DNA from: Spartobacteria bacterium
Lineage (GTDB): Bacteria; Verrucomicrobiota; Verrucomicrobiia; Chthoniobacterales; UBA6821
NCBI GenBank assembly: GCA_947487385.1
Contig: CANKWU010000014.1
Coordinates: 1 to 47,918 of the forward strand
DNA length: 47,918 nt
Reading direction: 5' to 3'
The position numbers and the translations under genes are program-made. Of the stretch, positions 1 to 8,035 are shown piece by piece (the stretch's first letter is position 1; every line of letters starts with the position of its first letter). Under the pieces are notes generated by a model, which was given only the letters and a program-made list of their open reading frames with translations, ran no database searches and had not been told where the DNA came from.

Positions 1-207
1 CACGGATCGGATGGCCTACTCGTTCCTCAAGATAATCCACAGGAACTGGCAGATGCGATCCATTCAATCCTCACAAATACTACCTTTGGTGAGGCTATGG
101 GAAAAGCAGGTCTTAAGACTCTTCAAGAACGTTATTCCAAGCAAATCTGGATGGATGCCATCCGGCAGGTTTTTGAAGATCCTAAAGTTTTAGGAAACGC
201 CCCATAA
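1..207 (+). CDS. Glycosyltransferase (GT4-like), C-terminal fragment
   Basis: The first frame is open from base 1 to a TAA at 205-207 and gives 68 residues. It begins HGSDGLLVPQDNPQELADAI and continues through GKAGLKTLQERYS. This is the usual end of family-4 (group 1) glycosyltransferases: the Gly-Leu-Leu-Val-Pro stretch after the sugar-nucleotide site, an Ala-Asp-Ala-Ile helix, then a Gly-x-Ala-Gly helix with Glu-Arg-Tyr-Ser. The start and acceptor domain lie outside the window, so substrate and product cannot be stated. It ends 10 nt before the exonuclease gene on the same strand. gmd and a GDP-fucose synthase gene sit at the other end of the window, but no direct link is shown. Confidence 0.75.
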   Translation, partial: HGSDGLLVPQDNPQELADAIHSILTNTTFGEAMGKAGLKTLQERYSKQIWMDAIRQVFEDPKVLGNAP

Positions 208-217
208 TCTACTTTTC

Positions 218-1213
218 TTGCATCTCTTGAATGCCGATACACAAAACAATCGCAATTCAGCCGATTCATCAATTCCAAGAGTTCTGCTCGTAGACGGTCA
301 CTACTACCTTTATCGCTCCTTTTTCGCCATTCGGGGTCTGACGAATTCCAGGGGGGAACCGACCAACGCGATCTACGGCTTTGTGAAGGCTCTCCGCAGA
401 ATGCTTGCGGATCTGAAACCTGATTTTGCCGCAGTGATTTGGGATGCCGGCCTTCCCGAAAGGCGCACTCAATTACAGCCCGAGTACAAGCAACATCGCG
501 AGGAGATGCCTGATGATCTGGAGGTTCAGCAGGAGCCGATTCAAAAGATCGTTCCGCTGCTTGGAGTGGCCAGCGTCTTCCTGGAGAATCACGAGGCTGA
601 CGACCTGATCGCCTCCTATGTGGTGGAGGCTCGACGTTCCGGGATGGAATGCGTGGTGGCGACCAATGATAAGGATATTCTGCAGATGGTTCGTGACGGC
701 GTCTCGATCTACTCAACCGCCAAGGCGGATGTGGGGGAGGGGAACGGGGGATTCAAGTTGCTTGGAATTCCCGAGGTGCGTGCCAAGTGGGGAGTCGATC
801 CAGCGCTGATCGCTGATGTGCTGGCTCTGACGGGAGACTCGGCGGACAATATCACAGGAGTGCCAGGGGTGGGCGGTAAGACGGCCTCCAAATGGATCAA
901 TCAGTATGGATCTCTTGACCGCATCCTAGAGGGAAAAGATCTGGACTCCAAGGTACGTGAGAAGGTGGAGGCTTCCCGCAGCTTAATCCTTCAGAACCGC
1001 CAAATGGTGGCTCTGGATCTGGACCTGCCGTTGCCTCTTCCGATTGCTGCGATGAAGCTGAGCCCGCGTTATCCAGAGCTCATTGAGGCGCTGCGGACTT
1101 GCGAATTCCGCTCTCTGACCGCGGAAGTGGAGCGAGAGGCATCCACAGCCCAACTTCCATCTTCCAACTTCCATCTCCCTTCTTCTCCTTCCGCCCAAGG
1201 AGAACTGTTCTGA
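218..1213 (+). CDS. Stand-alone 5'-3' exonuclease (PolA N-terminal-domain / FEN family)
   Basis: 331 residues, the size of the 5'-3' exonuclease domain of DNA polymerase I without a polymerase. Visible family signatures in order: LLVDGHYYLYRSFFA near 24, WDAGLPERR then PEYKQHR near 75-95, NHEADD near 130 (metal-binding acids), ATNDKD near 150, ALTGDSADNITGVPGVGGKT near 205-225 (metal-binding Asp pair followed by the helix-3-turn-helix). It should cut 5' flaps and RNA primers in replication and repair. The start is a TTG at 218; another TTG lies at 227, and the conserved fold begins near residue 20, so the exact start is uncertain. The last roughly 22 residues are Ser/Pro-rich and coded by a heptamer-repeat tract (1151-1185). 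The stop overlaps the next gene's ATG (ATGA). Confidence 0.85.
   Translation: MHLLNADTQNNRNSADSSIPRVLLVDGHYYLYRSFFAIRGLTNSRGEPTNAIYGFVKALRRMLADLKPDFAAVIWDAGLPERRTQLQPEYKQHREEMPDDLEVQQEPIQKIVPLLGVASVFLENHEADDLIASYVVEARRSGMECVVATNDKDILQMVRDGVSIYSTAKADVGEGNGGFKLLGIPEVRAKWGVDPALIADVLALTGDSADNITGVPGVGGKTASKWINQYGSLDRILEGKDLDSKVREKVEASRSLILQNRQMVALDLDLPLPLPIAAMKLSPRYPELIEALRTCEFRSLTAEVEREASTAQLPSSNFHLPSSPSAQGELF
1151..1185 (+). repeat. Five degenerate 7-nt tandem units inside the exonuclease 3' end
   Basis: Bases 1151-1185 split into CAACTTC, CATCTTC, CAACTTC, CATCTCC, CTTCTTC. The unit is read as coding sequence and gives the low-complexity tail LPSSNFHLPSS. Similar heptamer-periodic tracts lie at 13011-13038, 22057-22098 and 47410-47504. 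Confidence 0.7.
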
Positions 1214-1836
1214 TGAGGAAGGGTCTTCTCTTCGGCGCGGGACAGGGGGCTCGTCTTGCTGTGCTTGATCTCATCAAGCGCTCCGCGAACGGTCTTGGGG
1301 TGAAGCAGATCGCGGCCGAATTGGGCATGAGCTACATGGGGGTGAAGGCGCACTGCATCACGCTGGCGACCGAGGGGTATCTGACCACCTGGAGAGAGCC
1401 GGCCCCGAAGGGGCGCCCGCTGATGTTCTACAGGCTGACGGAATCGGGAGAAGGTCTCTTTGCCGAGCCGGGTCTCGGGCTGGCCCTGGGACTGCTGCGC
1501 GATGCAGGCAAGCTCTTTGGCCCTGTCGCTCCGCAGAAGCTTCTGACGCTCCATTACCGAGCTGAGACCGAACGCTACCGAGCGGTGATTTCAGCGCTGG
1601 AGATGGCTGAGAGAGTCCGTTCCTTCGTGAAGCTGCGCGACCGGGAGGAGCGAATGTCCTCTTACTTAGGGAATGAGAATGGGTGGGAAATCCATGAGTA
1701 TCACAATCCCCATGCCGCTCTCATGCGGGTATATCCTGTGGCTATTAGCCTTGAGGAAACAATGGTCGGAGATGTTCTGGGAGTGCCTGTTCGCAGAAGC
1801 GAGGAGGGAAGGCGAATTATTTTTTCACCCCAGTAG
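1213..1836 (+). CDS. Winged-helix transcriptional regulator (SufR / COG2345-like) lacking the cysteine cluster
   Basis: 207 residues from the ATG at 1213, which overlaps the exonuclease stop by one base (ATGA); the frame is open further upstream but the conserved part begins here. Residues about 5-75 form a winged helix: AVLDLIKRS, QIAAELGMSYMGVKAH as recognition helix, then EGYLTT and GRPLMFYRLTESG as wing. This matches the family that includes the iron-sulphur regulator SufR. In SufR relatives the C-terminal half carries conserved cysteines; here the equivalent stretch (YHNPHAALMRV, LEETMVGDVLG, RRIIFSP) has none, and the whole protein has one Cys. So DNA binding is likely, Fe-S sensing is not. 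The target is unknown. Confidence 0.7.
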   Translation: MRKGLLFGAGQGARLAVLDLIKRSANGLGVKQIAAELGMSYMGVKAHCITLATEGYLTTWREPAPKGRPLMFYRLTESGEGLFAEPGLGLALGLLRDAGKLFGPVAPQKLLTLHYRAETERYRAVISALEMAERVRSFVKLRDREERMSSYLGNENGWEIHEYHNPHAALMRVYPVAISLEETMVGDVLGVPVRRSEEGRRIIFSPQ

Positions 1837-1905
1837 AGAATCGCCTCATCGATTTCTCGTAGGCACAAAACTCCTGCTTGGAATTTTGTAGTGAATCATA
1901 CGGAG

Positions 1906-1920
1906 GTCCTGAATCAGGAC
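1906..1920. repeat. Perfect 15-nt palindrome at the convergent gene junction
   Basis: GTCCTGA-A-TCAGGAC sits between the convergent regulator and rhomboid-like genes and overlaps the stop codon of the latter (1914-1916). It could form a short hairpin in either transcript, but there is no T-run on either side, so a classical terminator is not supported. Confidence 0.35.
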
Positions 1921-2720
1921 TTCGCTGGAAGATGTTCCCTGCAAAACTCCCTCCCATCCGCAGTGACGCGGAAGTCAATGTCCGGATGGCTGACCTCAGT
2001 CCTGCCGCATGCATCGCATCGGTGGAGTGTCTCAACCGTCGAGCTGGCCGCCGTGATTCGCCTTGGTGCACCAGAGAATCCAACAACACCTTTTTTCAGA
2101 ATGCCGAGATGGGATCTCAACTCGGTATGGAAGAAAAGAAGGTAGTTGAGAAAAGCTGCTCCCAGGGTTGCGGCCACGACGAGGGGTTGCCCCAATGCCG
2201 AGAGAATCATTATGAAAGCACTAAAGAGGGCAAGCCATGCGATTCTGACTGGCAGAATGAAAAACACCAGGACCTTGAAGTCCGGATAGACCGTTGCGTA
2301 GGCAAGGAGAAGTGAGAGATTTAGAAAGGTATTAGCACGGCCGATGGAGGCCGCTCCTCCTGTTACGCCAAAAGCGAAGGAGACCACCGTGCAGAGCATG
2401 ATACCGCACAAATAAAAGGAGGTAAGTTTTGCCGCCCCCATAGAGATCTCCAAGCCATCGCCTAAGTAGAGCAGGAACAGGAGTGAAAAAAAGATCCAGA
2501 AGGGACTCAGCGTCTCGGGAATAAAGATCCAGGTAACAAGTCGCCAAATCTCTCCTCGAAGGACAAGGGCAGGATTGAGTTCCAGAACCGAAAGAAATCC
2601 TGGGGCTAGAAGATGGAGAATGAATACCAAGGCGTTGAAGAGCACGACATAGCGGATTAACCCGGGCACGGCGCAGTATTCCGAGATTCTACGCAGTCGG
2701 TCATGGAGTTGAGAACGCAT
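1914..2720 (-). CDS. Rhomboid-like membrane protein, probably a pseudoprotease, with a C-terminal Cys-rich finger
   Basis: 268 residues with about six hydrophobic segments between roughly 20 and 205. The phrase EIWRLVTWIFIP is typical of the rhomboid L1 region, and ASIGRANTFLNLSLLLAYATVYPDF matches the segment that normally follows the catalytic serine. The catalytic Gly-x-Ser-Gly is absent (GVTGGAASIG instead) and the TM6 His position reads ATLGAAF, so the serine-histidine pair appears lost. After the membrane part a soluble tail has CDACG and, some 25 residues later, CREHL, a likely C-x2-C / C-x2-H zinc site. The gene stands alone on its strand. The family call rests on pattern recognition; an unrelated polytopic protein is possible. 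Confidence 0.55.
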   Translation of the reverse strand: MRSQLHDRLRRISEYCAVPGLIRYVVLFNALVFILHLLAPGFLSVLELNPALVLRGEIWRLVTWIFIPETLSPFWIFFSLLFLLYLGDGLEISMGAAKLTSFYLCGIMLCTVVSFAFGVTGGAASIGRANTFLNLSLLLAYATVYPDFKVLVFFILPVRIAWLALFSAFIMILSALGQPLVVAATLGAAFLNYLLFFHTELRSHLGILKKGVVGFSGAPRRITAASSTVETLHRCDACGRTEVSHPDIDFRVTADGREFCREHLPAKS

Positions 2721-2843
2721 GGAAAAACTCTACCATGTCGTAAACTTACCCCCAGCAAAAGCGTGAAGGATGTCTCCCCCATGTTACGAAAATGAAACAA
2801 TTCTTTTGATGGCGCTCCGTGAAAGAAGGCGTACATTTTAACT

Positions 2844-3548
2844 ATGGGCACTCCTAAGGAGATATCTAACATTGAACACTTTCCGCTTTCTCCGCGGATG
2901 GAAGGCGCGCCTGTTCCCTCTTCACAACCATCAGAGGACGAGTTGTTTGCAGAGACTTCCAGGCGTAGCCTGACGCCCGCACACAAGATCCTGGTTGAGT
3001 TCTGGCATCAAGGGGAGAAGGCAGTTGAGCCAGTTATCTCTGTGAGGCCTCGCACTTCTGGTCGTCCCCAGAATCCTGCTAAGAGGGCCGATCAGTTGGG
3101 ATTAATCATGGGAACTCTGGCGCTTATCGTCGTGGCTGTCACGGCATTAGCGCTCTACCTAAACAACAAAAAGTATTCCTATAAGGATGGCTCTTCAAGG
3201 AAATCGGCCACGCCGATTGTTGAATTCTATCAAGGGAATAATGCTTTCATGAAAAAAGTTAAGGAAGAGAAGGGGGCTGTGAAAAGGAACCCTGAGGATG
3301 GTGGGGTGGCAATTCCCGATGCCGGTGAGGGGATGGATATTTCTCTCAAGGAACAGATGGCCAGCATGGAAGCCAAGTTGGAGAAGATTCGTGCGGAGAA
3401 ACTGATCGAGGAACCTCCGATCTCAATGCCCGATAAGCTAGCAAGGCCGCCCATGCCCCTAGGTTTGAAACCTGCAGATCTCAAAAAATTCGATAATCCC
3501 CTCGAATTCAACGGTATGTTACCCAAGCCCCTTCAGCAGGCCAAGTAA
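2844..3548 (+). CDS. Single-pass membrane protein of unknown function
   Basis: 234 residues; I recognise no family. Residues 1-85 are polar and proline/serine rich, residues about 86-107 (LGLIMGTLALIVVAVTALAL) form one membrane segment, and the rest is charged, with a likely short helical stretch around 155-180 (LKEQMASMEAKLEKIRAEKL). It ends in a proline-rich tail. With no signal peptide, an N-in/C-out topology is the simplest reading. It is divergent from the rhomboid-like gene (123 nt between starts) and convergent with the pseudopilin operon. The start is the ATG at 2844; no strong ribosome-binding site is visible. Confidence 0.6.
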   Translation: MGTPKEISNIEHFPLSPRMEGAPVPSSQPSEDELFAETSRRSLTPAHKILVEFWHQGEKAVEPVISVRPRTSGRPQNPAKRADQLGLIMGTLALIVVAVTALALYLNNKKYSYKDGSSRKSATPIVEFYQGNNAFMKKVKEEKGAVKRNPEDGGVAIPDAGEGMDISLKEQMASMEAKLEKIRAEKLIEEPPISMPDKLARPPMPLGLKPADLKKFDNPLEFNGMLPKPLQQAK

Positions 3549-3606
3549 TCCAGCCTTCATTGCGGCCTGATCCTGGGGCACTTCTCTCAATCAAGTGGTT
3601 AGCATG

Positions 3607-3630
3607 AGTTTTTAAGGATCCTCAAAAACT
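3607..3630. terminator. Near-palindrome between convergent genes, possible bidirectional terminator
   Basis: AGTTTTTAAGGA followed by TCCTCAAAAACT is an inverted repeat with one mismatch. With a GATC loop it gives a 10-bp A/T-rich stem. It overlaps the last codons and stop of the secreted-protein gene (3612-3614). The hairpin is weak and has no separate T-run, so this is tentative. Confidence 0.3.
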
Positions 3631-4448
3631 CTAACGAAGTCTGGCTTTTCATTTCGCAGGAAGAAGGGAATTAAGCAGTTACCCGCGGCCCCTTCCTGGT
3701 AGATTTCCAATGGGATGATTTTCTCATCGATGACAACCTCATATTTTACACACGCTGGTTGATGCACCAATAGGACACTGTTTCCAGGGGCTAGGTAAGC
3801 AAGTTCCTGGGCCGGTCTGTTCTCTGAGGCAAGGCTTCGGAGTAGGAGCGTTTTCCCAGGCATGCCATTGATGATCCTGTAGTGGCAGGGGTCAGGGGAG
3901 ACGAGAGTGTACGGGATGATATGGAACTGAATGTTCGGCGGGTAAATTCCCCGAGGCACCGAGTCTCCCAGGAGCTGAGGTAGTTTGTCCGGTGGTCCTA
4001 TGGTGCTGAGATCGCCAGTAAGGAGGAGGTACTGGCTGGAGACAGGTTTGAATTGGATCGTTTTGAATGTCACGGCTGCGCCATTGGTGCTTCGTACGGC
4101 ATAATGCACCTCCGGCGTTGAGATCGCCTGATTGGCTGTCCATTCTCCCTGGAGAAATTTGGGGTAGGAGATCGGTTTGTTGGCATCCTTGGCTCCTTTG
4201 GTGGCCTTCGTGACATCAGTACCAAGACCTATATCAAGGGAAACGGAGGGAACGCTGGTGGCATTCACAATGGTGACACGAATCTCGGGAGTGGGAGTGG
4301 AGGTGCCAACGGCATGAAGGTGCGGATGCGATGCTTGGTGTCTGTGAGGCGAAGCCTTCGGCAACTCGGAGACTGGAGGGGGTGAGGTGACAGGGGAAGG
4401 AAGTAACGCCGTCTGGGCCAGAAAGAAAAATGCGGTGAATGTCATCAT
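3612..4448 (-). CDS. Secreted protein of unknown function at the end of the pseudopilin operon
   Basis: 278 residues. The N-terminus (MMTFTAFFFLAQTALLPSP) looks like a short signal peptide, followed by a Pro/Ser/His-rich linker to about residue 55. The rest is a soluble domain with few cysteines and many beta-prone stretches, e.g. RVTIVNATSVPSVSLDIG, KTLLLRSLASENRP, NSVLLVHQPACVKYEVVID. I recognise no family. It lies 24 nt downstream of cassette gene A on the same strand, so it is very likely co-transcribed with the pseudopilins. A periplasmic or exported partner, perhaps a cargo or assembly factor, is an inference from this context only. Confidence 0.65.
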   Translation of the reverse strand: MMTFTAFFFLAQTALLPSPVTSPPPVSELPKASPHRHQASHPHLHAVGTSTPTPEIRVTIVNATSVPSVSLDIGLGTDVTKATKGAKDANKPISYPKFLQGEWTANQAISTPEVHYAVRSTNGAAVTFKTIQFKPVSSQYLLLTGDLSTIGPPDKLPQLLGDSVPRGIYPPNIQFHIIPYTLVSPDPCHYRIINGMPGKTLLLRSLASENRPAQELAYLAPGNSVLLVHQPACVKYEVVIDEKIIPLEIYQEGAAGNCLIPFFLRNEKPDFVRVFEDP

Positions 4449-4472
4449 GGCTGAGAAAATGAAGCGGAGGAA

Positions 4473-7292
4473 TCATCGCCACTGCACGTCATGCAGGGAA
4501 GGGATGAGTCGGCCGGTGGCATCGGGCTCAAGGCGGAGAAGCCCTTCCATCAGCGAGCGTCCCTTGGTTTTTCCATGCTTATCGAGAGCTTCGCCGATCA
4601 CATAGAGGTGGAAGACGCGTGTCTGAAGGATGCAGTGACCGATGATCTTGCCGAAGGCTTCTTCCCTGGCACGGTCGAAAACGGCGGCTGCTGGCGGCGA
4701 ACTGCCTGGGATATTCCTTTGCAGAAAGGGAGTGTAGGTGTCCGCGTTGACAAGCTTTGTCGTGAGTGGGTAGAGGTCGGAGAGTTTCTGATAGGGACGA
4801 TTGGTTTCCACAACGGTGGCCAAATCATCCGCCGCATTCGCGCTGATGCGTGAATTCGTCATGCGTTGGTCCGAAGTGACACCGATTCCATAGAAAAGGG
4901 AGGTGAGGACGGCATGGGAGGCGGTGTTCACATTGATTCGCCCTGGAATTCCAGCGTTCGTTCCGAATTGGTTTGTGTTTGCCGAAGTACTCCCAAAGCA
5001 AGGACGTCGTCCTTTATCCGCCAGGGTGAAGAGGTCCAGGAGTTCGATGGCCCTCTTGCCGGGAACATCCCAGTTGTTTGTCCCAGCAAACTGGAACTCT
5101 GGTTGTCCGATTCTGAGCGTCCTTCCTCCTCCACTACAGCTAAGAATGCCTGGCTGACTTGTGTTCACGGCCGAGCCTTGATCATCCACCTGGGCGGGTT
5201 CAAAGATATGCCCCAACTCCACAAGTGAAATCATGGGCCCCTTGCGCATGACATAAGGGGCTGTCTTGTCATCGATTCCCTCACGATAGGATGAGGGAAT
5301 ACGATCAGGCATCTGCACGGCGTTGGCGGGGCGGTTCCCGATGACGGGATTCTCCGGGATCGAGTCGCGGCTTTTCCAGGTGCTCTTGGGATCCAGAATC
5401 ATCCCCTTGCTGAGTACACCGGCAGGCACAATACCGTTCCAGAGCGTATTTTCCTGATAGGTAGCAATCGGAACCCAAGTGTAGGAGGTCAGGAAGGTGG
5501 CGCGTGGATCACCAACAAAGCGGTATTTTCCGGGGTCCAGCGCCTCGGATGATTCATCCGGGAGGGTCTCTTTTCCTGAGTAGGTAGGAACCGTGAGGCA
5601 TTGCCAACGAGGTTGGGAGTTCAGCAGTTGCTGCGCATTATGTTTCAGCCCTCCCTGATCCTTGATTGAAGAATCCTGAGACCGTCGCGTCAGGTCGACC
5701 ATTTTGTTGTTCCAGTAGAATTCGAAGTATTCAGGGGCATTGTTTTCGTTGCCAACCGGACCCTCCTTCCAGCTCGGCTCATTGGTACTCGGGGGTGTGG
5801 GTGAACTCCAGGACTGGGATTCGGGCTTGAATGCAAGCACGGCGAATTCATTAGGTCGCAGATCTCTGGTTAACGACGAGGTTTCGTCATATTTCTTAAA
5901 GGGGGTCTCTATACCGGTTCCAAAAGCCACATAAGCCCTGTTGCCGATTACCAACCGGGGAATGCCTCCCTTTACGATGCTCGTTGTGGGATTCCAGATC
6001 TCGACGAAGAACTGGCTTTCGATTGAGGTCATGTTGGCAATGCTGTTTGTCAGATAGAGTGTGCGAGTGCATTTTTCAGCAATCTGCACCACGTAGGGAA
6101 CCAGATCCCGGCCCGATGGCTCACCCCCCGGAGGCCCCGTGGGTCCGGGCACCGTGGAAATGTAGTCAACGATACTGCATGCCAATCGTGTTAGGTAGAG
6201 AAACGGGTCGCTTCCTTTCTTGGCGAGCGAGGGATCGCGCTGTTTGAACTTAGGAAGGTTTTTGTCGATAATGCGCGCAATATTGGTCGCGCGGTCATAG
6301 GGGGTCGTCCCCCAGGCCGGATTGGTGGCCAGATCATTCAGATTATACTTGGGCAATCCCCCCTCCGACAGCGTTGAAGGAATGAGATCCGGCGTCAGGC
6401 AAGGGTCGCGCGTGAGCAGAGATTTTTTCTGCTGATACTCCTCTGGTGATGAGAAGGCCATCTCAAAGCTCCCCTCGGTAGGGAGGGCTTCAGCCACATG
6501 ATGCAACTCGGCAGCCTCATGCGCATCGGGAAGATCCGACGTTCCGTTGGTCAGCGGAAGGTCGCTGGGACCATGATCCCAATTCACGGGATCGGTGCGC
6601 GCCTTGCCAAGGTGAAGGGCCGGGTTCAACCGGGCTGACTCATCGGTCATGATGAAGGCATAGCGGCCAACGACTTTCCCTTCGCTGTCACGAAGCGATT
6701 GCCAGAGAGCCGGGTAACTCCCTTCAGCGGCGATAATTCCCGGAGACCTCGGCGGTGCCTGATTCTTTCCTTGCATGGCATTTGTATCGAGGGATGTCTC
6801 GACAAACGAAGGATCATTCAAATCCACGGTCACGGAGGGATTGTTGGAAAGACGTGCCTTAATAAGTGATTCCAACATGCCGGTGGGGAGTTTGGGAAAG
6901 GAAGCGGCTTGTTTGAGATCAAAGGAAAACAGCGGAAGAATCTGGTTGCTCGAGATGAGGTTGGAGGCTCCCAAGAGGAGGGGCGGAACGACCTCCTCGG
7001 GTGGATGGTCTCCATGCTCCTCGGAGAGGGGGAGTCCTACCAGATAGGCCGGACGGTTCGAGGTCGTGATCATCAATAACGCACGAGCCGAGGCTATGCC
7101 CGATTCAGCGCTCAGTTGAGCCTGCTCCTCGGCTGAGATGGCGGCACTGCTTGAGCGATCGATCCTCACGCTTTGAAGAACGCAAACGAGTAGGAGTGTA
7201 AGCAGACCGATGAGGCTTAGCACAGCGATGATGGCCGAACCTTCCTCCCCTTGACGGGAGTGAAACCTGATACGACGTGGACGTGGCATCAT
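4473..7292 (-). CDS. Verru_Chthon cassette protein A (large PilX/GspK-like pseudopilin-system protein)
   Basis: 939 residues. The N-terminus is a class-III-like anchor: after a basic leader comes EEGSAIIAVLSLIGLLTLLL (about 16-35), then an amphipathic helix with AEEQAQLSAESGIASARALL, the pattern of PilX and GspK minor pseudopilins. The remaining 880 residues are a large extracytoplasmic domain. It contains PGRINVNTASHAVLTSLFYG near 790-810, the phrase that GspK-type proteins use around their helix-hairpin-helix region. This is the expected position and size of protein A of the verrucomicrobial Verru_Chthon cassette. It overlaps gene C by 4 nt and is followed after 24 nt by the secreted unknown. 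Function is known only by analogy to type II secretion/type IV pili. Confidence 0.8.
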   Translation of the reverse strand: MMPRPRRIRFHSRQGEEGSAIIAVLSLIGLLTLLLVCVLQSVRIDRSSSAAISAEEQAQLSAESGIASARALLMITTSNRPAYLVGLPLSEEHGDHPPEEVVPPLLLGASNLISSNQILPLFSFDLKQAASFPKLPTGMLESLIKARLSNNPSVTVDLNDPSFVETSLDTNAMQGKNQAPPRSPGIIAAEGSYPALWQSLRDSEGKVVGRYAFIMTDESARLNPALHLGKARTDPVNWDHGPSDLPLTNGTSDLPDAHEAAELHHVAEALPTEGSFEMAFSSPEEYQQKKSLLTRDPCLTPDLIPSTLSEGGLPKYNLNDLATNPAWGTTPYDRATNIARIIDKNLPKFKQRDPSLAKKGSDPFLYLTRLACSIVDYISTVPGPTGPPGGEPSGRDLVPYVVQIAEKCTRTLYLTNSIANMTSIESQFFVEIWNPTTSIVKGGIPRLVIGNRAYVAFGTGIETPFKKYDETSSLTRDLRPNEFAVLAFKPESQSWSSPTPPSTNEPSWKEGPVGNENNAPEYFEFYWNNKMVDLTRRSQDSSIKDQGGLKHNAQQLLNSQPRWQCLTVPTYSGKETLPDESSEALDPGKYRFVGDPRATFLTSYTWVPIATYQENTLWNGIVPAGVLSKGMILDPKSTWKSRDSIPENPVIGNRPANAVQMPDRIPSSYREGIDDKTAPYVMRKGPMISLVELGHIFEPAQVDDQGSAVNTSQPGILSCSGGGRTLRIGQPEFQFAGTNNWDVPGKRAIELLDLFTLADKGRRPCFGSTSANTNQFGTNAGIPGRINVNTASHAVLTSLFYGIGVTSDQRMTNSRISANAADDLATVVETNRPYQKLSDLYPLTTKLVNADTYTPFLQRNIPGSSPPAAAVFDRAREEAFGKIIGHCILQTRVFHLYVIGEALDKHGKTKGRSLMEGLLRLEPDATGRLIPSLHDVQWR

Positions 7293-8035
7293 GGTAGGGA
7301 CGGTCCCTCACGGGGTGCTGGAAGCTTGATGATCGCGGTCGCCCGTTGCAGTCCTTCCCTAAGAAGGCGAGCATTTCTCTCTGCCGCTTTGGTGTCTAAG
7401 GCAATGAGGTGCGCCGTCCTCGTGTTGATGGCAGAGAGAGTAAGTTCAAGGAGTTCAGGAGGAGTGGTTTTTTCAGGAAGAGGAACGATCTGGAGCGAAA
7501 TGATATTTCTCGCCATGAGTTCCGTGGTCGCTGTGTTCTCCGGGGAGGCTTTGTCATAGAGCTCCTGAAGGGAGTCCTCTTCTACCGCCTTGGCAACCAA
7601 TTCCCCGGAGGCGTGGAATCGGTAGAGATTCGTGCATCTCTTTTCCTTAGGATCCACTGCAAGAAAATATCCTGCGGCACAGAGGTCCCCCTTGATTTCG
7701 GAATGCCTGCGATCCTTAGAATGCGAAACCAGAAAAAAGAGAGCTGGCGATAGCCCCTGTTGGGATTTCCTGATCTCCAGTGAGTCGGTATTGGGTGTGA
7801 TCACCGCCGAGTGCAGATCCTCGGTGATGATTTGAAGGGAGGCCCGAAGCTCCCGAAGAGCCTCGCGTCTTCCCTCTCCATCCCGCCAGACTTTGGAGAC
7901 TCCATCTCCCATGCTGAGTAGGATAACAATCAGAACGGCGAGAATCGCCGAAGAGACAAGAATCTCCGTGAGGGTGAATCCCTCATGGTGGTGGGGGGTT
8001 CCGTGATCGCGGTGAGAGCTGTATTTACCAGTCAC
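7289..8035 (-). CDS. Verru_Chthon cassette protein C (pseudopilin)
   Basis: 248 residues. The prepilin signal is EGFTLTEILVSSAILAVLIV: cleavage expected after Gly19, with the required Glu at +5 (Glu24) and a 20-residue hydrophobic helix. The body resembles GspJ-type minor pseudopilins, with RRDALRE-like ELRASLQIITEDLHSAV after the helix. A prepilin peptidase must process it; none is in the window. It starts inside the end of gene B and ends inside the start of gene A (4-nt overlaps on both sides), so translation is probably coupled along the cassette. Confidence 0.8.
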   Translation of the reverse strand: MTGKYSSHRDHGTPHHHEGFTLTEILVSSAILAVLIVILLSMGDGVSKVWRDGEGRREALRELRASLQIITEDLHSAVITPNTDSLEIRKSQQGLSPALFFLVSHSKDRRHSEIKGDLCAAGYFLAVDPKEKRCTNLYRFHASGELVAKAVEEDSLQELYDKASPENTATTELMARNIISLQIVPLPEKTTPPELLELTLSAINTRTAHLIALDTKAAERNARLLREGLQRATAIIKLPAPREGPSLP

